Shown here piece after piece: positions 59,371-64,000 of a DNA stretch of 64,000 nucleotides. A program made the position numbers and the translations under genes. The notes beneath the pieces are model-generated. The model saw only the letters and a program-made list of their open reading frames with translations, was not told the DNA's origin and did no database searches. Source of the DNA: Balamuthia mandrillaris. Lineage: Eukaryota; Discosea; Longamoebia; Balamuthiidae. Where the stretch lies: NCBI GenBank assembly GCA_031835245.1, contig JAVKOQ010000010.1:248001-312000 (forward strand). The letters run 5' to 3'. Positions within the stretch are counted from its first letter, which is position 1. Each line of letters starts with the position of its first letter.

Positions 59371-61909
59371 CCCTGTGCACTCAGCAGTTTTTGGCAGTCA
59401 AATTAAGCTGTCAAAAATTCTGGACAAATTTTTATGTGGCGGTTTTGCAGCTTTCCCAAAATGGCGGTTTTTGGCAGTTTTTCCATCAGTTGTCAAAAAC
59501 CGCCCATATAAATTTTGCTGGGTGGAAAAATTGCCAATTTCCATCATATAAAATTTATGGAGACTGTAAACTGGCACAAACACAACCATGCACTATTGCC
59601 ATTGCTCTTGCCCTTGTTGTTGTCATTGCCGTTGCTGTTGTCCTTGCCGTTGCCCTTGCCATCTTGGAATTATCATTGCCATTGCTGTTGTCCATGTTAT
59701 TGCAATTGTTGTTGTGATTGCCATTGCCATTGTTGTCATCGTTGTCATTGCCTTAGCTATTGCTGTTGTTGTTATCATTGCTATTGGCAAAGGCTGTCCA
59801 CACAATGACCATGAGAGCTGATAAATGAAGCATGATTCTTAGATAGGAGCCTCAAGTCTTCATAAGGAAGAGCATTGCGTTGTTTGTTGTTTAGTTGTTG
59901 AAGAACAGAACAGAACAAGTAATGACGCTAGTCCATATCATTCATTGGGAAGAAAGCTGCACACAGCCCAACACCTATGCATCAACTGGTGGCCATCAAA
60001 GGAGGCCTGTTTAACTAACTGCCTGCTGGTTCCTGAGAGGACGTTATGAAGGTATGATTGTGTCCTGCCAGCAACAGAATGCCAAGAGCTAGGCTGTTCA
60101 AGGACAGCAAAAGCCACTTGGAAGTCTTTCCTACAGTATTTGGATAAAGGCCCGAAGTCACCTCATCAAGGAGATAAAGGTGAGGATAAGGCATCATGTC
60201 AATGCCTTTTCTTCTTTGTTATCTATGTTGGTTTCTTCCGTGCTGTGGCAGACGAAGAGAAGAGGGAGTGAGAGCAAGCACAGTCCCCTTGTTCTTGCTC
60301 CTTGTTACGATTTTGGTATTTTTGTCAACAACGAAGGAACCCTCAGGTATGTAATATTTTTAACCCTGCTTCTCCTTCTCTTTTGCAGTTTTGGTTCCTA
60401 AAAGTACGACACACAGTGCTCGCAGTTCTTGTTCCCCTTGGCCTTTTCCTCCTTTCTCCCTGGCCTTCTGCATTCACCTCTCTCCCTCTTTTCTTTCCTG
60501 GTGTTCTCTTTGTGAGCAACAGTGAGAAGGGAAAGGTGAGGCAGCAGGGGGTGTTTGCTGCTGATTAAACACTCAGTCAAAAGAAAGGCTTAAGAGAGTG
60601 CAGCCATCTGCCACTTCCTCCCTCCGTTTGTTCTCCTAGTGCACAACAGGTGGGGCAAATTGAACTGGAGTGAAGTGGTTCAGAGGGCTGCCATCTTGCT
60701 TTTCCTTGATGCACCTGGTTCATGTTTTGTTGGGAGAAGTTGGAAAAGTGTGAAGGTGGAATGGTGGCTTTTCTGCTTTACTCGCCACCTTCTATCACTG
60801 TAGTAGGAACTCTCTTGCTCTTTTCTCTCCCTCTCACACTGATATAACGTGAATCACCCCAGTAGTCTCATAACTTGTAATCATCTCTCAACACACCTTG
60901 CTTGCAAGTAGGTTCCCTCTCTTTCCCTCTGCTTCTCCTTCTCTCTCTGCCTCTCCCTCTCCCTCTAATACGGCATTCAGCACCATCAGCTGGCTGTTGT
61001 TATGGTCTATTTTCACTTGTACATTCCCTCTTAGCCCTCTCACCCTGCCTCCTTCCCTCCTTCGAGCCTCAGCCCACCAACCTGCGCAAGGAGCAACTTT
61101 GTGCAGGACAGTTGTACATTTTAACACATGACGTATTGGGGTAACCCTGTGTTCCTAGGTCATGTCGACATGACTCAATAAATAACAAAAAAAACCAACC
61201 CATGAAGGAAGTAGCTTGACAAAAAGGAGTGATGATGGCACCAAACCAAGGTTGTTGCATGATGGCAACCAACCTTTTACTGTTGATTAAAGTTAGCTTT
61301 CTAGATGGTTCTCTGCTTGCCATTGCCCCTTGCTTTGTTTACTTACCTTCAGTGAAATTACTGTATAGGATAACTTCACAGCCCTGGGCCTGGGCGGAGT
61401 TGTTCAATGCATCATGAACGCAGACCATTGATCTTACAAACCAACTCTACACAATGAAAACATACCTACTACTACTTTTAAACATGACAAAGCCAAAAGT
61501 GGGTTTGTTTTCAAAGAGTGTTGTTGGTTTGCAAGAGAGTTTGCTATTTCTTTCTGACCTCTCTTTTGTCTCCTATGTAGCAATCGATGCCCTTTTGCAA
61601 TGTTTATCTCATGCGGAGAATGGAACAATGAAAGTTTCAACAACAATGACTACTATTGTGGCCTTTGTACAACAGGCTTCCAACTTCAACTAAAACAATG
61701 TTAATTACAATAATACAGCAGTTTTTGGTTGCCTATTAATGCAGATTGTGAGTGGCTGGTTGCCAAAAACCGCTCATATTAAAAACAGCAATGGTGGAAA
61801 GGCCACCAAAAACCTGCAAAAAACCACTCATATTAAAATAGCAGAGACAGAAAACAGCGGTTTGCCCAATGCAAACCACCAACCACCAAAAACCGCCAAG
61901 TGCACAGGG
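59371..61909. mobile_element. 2.5-kb segment bounded by terminal inverted repeats, nested in the chromovirus relic
   Basis: The left end is CCCTGTGCACTCAGCAGTTT and the right end, read inward on the other strand, is CCCTGTGCACTTGGCGGTTT. Eleven bases are identical and the differences beyond are all transitions. It interrupts the Ty3/gypsy relic between RNase H and the integrase zinc finger. Inside are a degenerate CCATTG-type hexamer array (59587-59770) and CT-rich sequence near 60905-60970. I see no transposase and no clear target-site duplication, so it could be a non-autonomous DNA transposon or two separate family members. Confidence 0.6.
59587..59770 (+). repeat. Degenerate CCATTG/TTGCCA-type minisatellite
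   Basis: Irregular array of TTGCCATTG, TTGTTG and TTGCTG units. A related array lies at about 57930-57985 next to another copy of the same repeat family, which suggests the array belongs to that family. Confidence 0.7.
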
Positions 61910-62500
61910 ATCTTGGAACAACTCCATTAAACATGAAGGTGCTGAAAGCCTTCTTCACAAAGTTCTCAAGGAAGGTTACTTTTGGCCCAACATCCACAAT
62001 GACTGCCACAACATAGCACACTTGCTTTATAATTCTCCTCCCTCTCAAGGACAAATCCATAGAAGAAGTGTCCTGTGAGTTTGTCAACCTCAGCCAAAAT
62101 CGTCCAGTCTGATAATGGCACTGAATTTGTCAACAAAGTCATGTCCATAGTATGTGACCAGGCAGGTTTCAACCACTGGTTCAACTCTTCATACCATCCA
62201 CAAGCTAACAGTGCTGCAGAAAGCCACACCAAGCTCCTCAAATCCATGCTCCTTGTTGGTAAAATCATGAACACTTATCTCAAGATTCCTCATGTTGGAT
62301 CCGTCCTGGACCCTCAGCTCTCCTTTCTTTTGTATCCCCCATCCTTCCTTTCTCCCGTTTCCCCTTTCTCTCAGTGTCCTTGGAAGCAATGTCAGAGATT
62401 CACTCTTGTTGTCCTTCCTCTATTCTCTTGAATACACTCCTTGTCTCGTCACTGACTCTTTCCTTCCTAAGGTTGGATTCAACCAACATCCTGAAATCCC
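61910..62500 (+). mobile_element. Ty3/gypsy integrase relic
   Basis: The H2C2 zinc-finger region reads ESLLHKVLKEGYFWPNIHND and is followed shortly by IVQSDNGTEFVNKV (second catalytic Asp) and FNSSYHPQANSAAESHTKLL (catalytic Glu). The segment with the first catalytic Asp is deleted near 62070-62090, so the enzyme is dead. Further frameshifts follow. Confidence 0.85.
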
Positions 62501-62734
62501 TTAAAAGGTAAACTCAAACACTAGTCCACTTTCCTCCTCCATCACACAATTCGCCTTAAACCAGCAAATATCCTGTAACTCGGACTCCAAACCCTTTGAG
62601 TTCTTCTTTGGCAGGTCTCTTTCTTACTCAGACAACAATTTTTACAGCATATCCAAGCTAAAAACCTGGGATCACTTCTCTCACTAAGGTCATGCTGCAA
62701 ATCTATCCCTCTATCTATGAAAAGGTTACCAAAT

Positions 62735-62860
62735 ACAAACGTTTTGAAGTTGAAAAGATCCTCAACCATAATGGCCCTACCTTTCAACCATTACTATCTT
62801 GTGAAGAAATACCAAGATTTGGATAACTCCTGGGTTGCAACCAAGGACTTAGGCTCTCAG
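62735..62860 (+). pseudogene. Frameshifted chromodomain of the Ty3/gypsy relic
   Basis: One frame gives KRFEVEKILNH and the next gives HYYLVKKYQDLDNSW. Together they match the chromodomain pattern FEVEKIL / YLVKWKGY..NTWEP. A frameshift separates the halves near 62770-62790. It lies downstream of the integrase, where chromoviruses carry it. Confidence 0.7.
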
Positions 62861-62939
62861 CGACCCAGGTGGAGAGGTTAGGAGATGGGTCGCTGAGAAC
62901 CTACTTCATTATGTGGAAGTTCTTCTGCAGTTTATCTTC

Positions 62940-63147
62940 CAAGAAAAAGGATAGCAAGATGATACAAAGTTAGTCTGAAATCTCATTCAACACCTTTCAC
63001 TTGTGAACTTGAATAACAATGGGGAAGGCATTGAGGATGAGGGAGTAAGAGAAGTAAGAGTACACTATGTATGTACAATGCTTACTTTTTATGTATAGAT
63101 TGGTGTTGCTCTCAGAGCAAATAAACTTCTTATTACTACTACTACTC
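62940..63147 (+). mobile_element. Truncated LINE 3'-end copy, inverted relative to 53861
   Basis: About 200 bp nearly identical to the reverse complement of 53861-54065, including GATACAAAGTTAGTCTGAAA and the CAGAGCAAATAAACTTC terminus followed by (TAC)n. Orientation is plus. This second copy defines the LINE 3' UTR and tail independently. Confidence 0.88.
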
Positions 63148-63654
63148 ACTTCTCTTCTCACATAACCTGAGGTCTACAAGCAATAGCTCTTCTCCATGTT
63201 CCACACCTACTCTGAAGTAAGTACCTCCATTGAGTTCATTGCTGAATATATTGGGGAGTTGGTTGCAAAGTGTAGGAAATCAGTCAATAAGTTTGTGAAC
63301 ATTACTTCCAAAGATTGATAAAATGCAGAAGAACTTCCATGTTTTCAACTTGCTCTTGCCCATAATCTCCATATTCGATTACAACTTTGCTTACTCCAGA
63401 TTCTAAAGTGATCTTCTCAAAGATTTGGGCATCTTACCTGTTGCCAAATAAAAAGTACACAAACAGAAGCAGCCTGCTCACCTCTTGCCCATCAGATGGC
63501 ACATTGATCCTTAGTGTCGTTATGTTTCTTGAAGAACAAAAAGTGACTATTTTCATTGATTCTGTTTATTGTACACAACATTGTTTTCTTTTGACAATAT
63601 ATATATATAGTTTCTTTTGTTTATTCGAAAAAAACATTTACAATTCATTTTTTA
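63148..63654. other. AT-rich spacer before the last gene
   Basis: Apart from the LINE fragment at 63297-63435, nothing was recognised. A TATATATATA run lies at 63599-63609, near the 3' end of the minus-strand gene. Confidence 0.5.
63297..63435 (-). mobile_element. Internally deleted LINE fragment (C-terminal region)
   Basis: Resembles 54088-54340 (TTACTTCCAAAGATTGATAA onward) but lacks about 100 bp in the middle. It joins TACAACTTTGCTTAC directly to TCCAGATTCTAA. Same orientation as the larger LINE. Confidence 0.8.
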
Positions 63655-64000
63655 TTACCAAAGTTGTGTCAATTCTTCACATACAGTTTGAATGTGTTGA
63701 AGCAATGATTGTTGTTCTTCTAATTCAGATTTAAGAATACGATTGTTTTCTTTAAGATAATGAACTTGCTCTCGTGCACCCCAAAGATCTTTAGCAACAT
63801 TAGGACGTTCCCATTTGTCACTTATTTGTTGCGTTGAGTCTTTCTTTTTTGTTAAAGGTTGATTAAGGAGGTTATTCAAATGGTCATCCAAGGTAGATAA
63901 AAAAGAAGATGATGCATGATTTGCAGAAGGTGTAACACTATCATGTTGTTTTAATTCTTGAAATTCTTGTAAAGAAAAGTCAGTAAGAGTTGTTTTTTGA
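63655..64000 (-). CDS. Coiled-coil protein, C-terminal part only
   Basis: Open frame entering from the right edge, with its stop at 63655. About 115 residues are visible. The N-terminal half of the visible part is polar. The C-terminal half is a coiled coil (AREQVHYLKENNRILKSELE followed by EQQSLLQHIQ) ending EELTQLW. The ENxxLKxxLEEQQ pattern recalls the SIKE/FGFR1OP2 family of STRIPAK-associated coiled coils, but that is a weak resemblance. Coding composition is AT-rich, like Sen2 exons 2-4. Upstream exons lie outside the window. Confidence 0.55.
   Translation of the reverse strand, partial: QKTTLTDFSLQEFQELKQHDSVTPSANHASSSFLSTLDDHLNNLLNQPLTKKKDSTQQISDKWERPNVAKDLWGAREQVHYLKENNRILKSELEEQQSLLQHIQTVCEELTQLW

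Noticed and set aside
59587-59770. CRISPR-like array
   Set aside because: Units are short, irregular TTG-based hexamers without spacers, in a eukaryotic repeat.
59371-61909. Assignment of the nested segment to a named DNA-transposon superfamily such as hAT
   Set aside because: No transposase and no 8-bp target duplication were found, so the ends alone do not support a superfamily.

Overview
This is nuclear DNA of a unicellular eukaryote. Seventeen protein-coding genes are recognisable, nearly all split by short GT-AG introns of about 50 to 370 bases, and one more gene runs off the right edge. The gene content fits an amoebozoan: a PATS1-like myotubularin/LRR/Roc/COR/kinase fusion, a calponin-homology/LIM actin-binding protein, a homeodomain gene and compact housekeeping genes. 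That assignment is an inference from gene content and not a species identification.

Layout, left to right: NAPE-PLD-like phospholipase (+, 5' end outside the window), Rab GTPase (-), PEHE-domain (KANSL1/MSL1-type) chromatin protein (+), CH-CH-helical-LIM-LIM protein (-), CRIP-type LIM protein (+), YGR210C-type GTPase with TGS domain (-), IPT/TIG-domain protein (+), snRNP protein SmF (-), NSRP1/CCDC55-type splicing factor (+), V-ATPase subunit H (-), homeodomain protein (-), GPS2-like corepressor subunit (+), PATS1-like Roco kinase fused to a myotubularin-like pseudophosphatase (-, about 8.7 kb), ankyrin/RCC1/BTB protein of the IBtk type (+), lysosomal alpha-mannosidase (-), EMC7 (+) and tRNA-splicing endonuclease subunit Sen2 (+). 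Strands alternate almost perfectly. Convergent neighbours lie about 110-960 bp apart and divergent neighbours share intergenic regions of about 210-1540 bp, so most promoters are probably bidirectional.

In the first 51 kb nearly every long intronic (CT)n tract lies on the transcript-sense strand. Several exons also carry expanded simple repeats that encode (ER)n, (KE)n, (RD)n or poly-Ser.

Near 51.8 kb, inside the Sen2 gene, the character changes. DNA becomes AT-rich, (CT)n tracts disappear, and 52.7-63.6 kb is a nest of degenerate mobile elements. These are a LINE-type retrotransposon with APE endonuclease and (TAC)n-type 3' tail plus truncated relatives, one flanked by an evident target-site duplication; a chromodomain-bearing Ty3/gypsy (chromovirus) relic; and a 2.5-kb segment bounded by terminal inverted repeats that appears inserted into that relic. 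The last 350 bp carry the 3' end of a coiled-coil gene on the minus strand.

The most notable object is the fusion gene at 30.5-39.2 kb. Its P-loop GTPase and kinase motifs are intact, but the myotubularin signature has lost both the catalytic Cys and Arg. I saw no CRISPR array, prokaryotic operon or convincing tRNA/rRNA gene.
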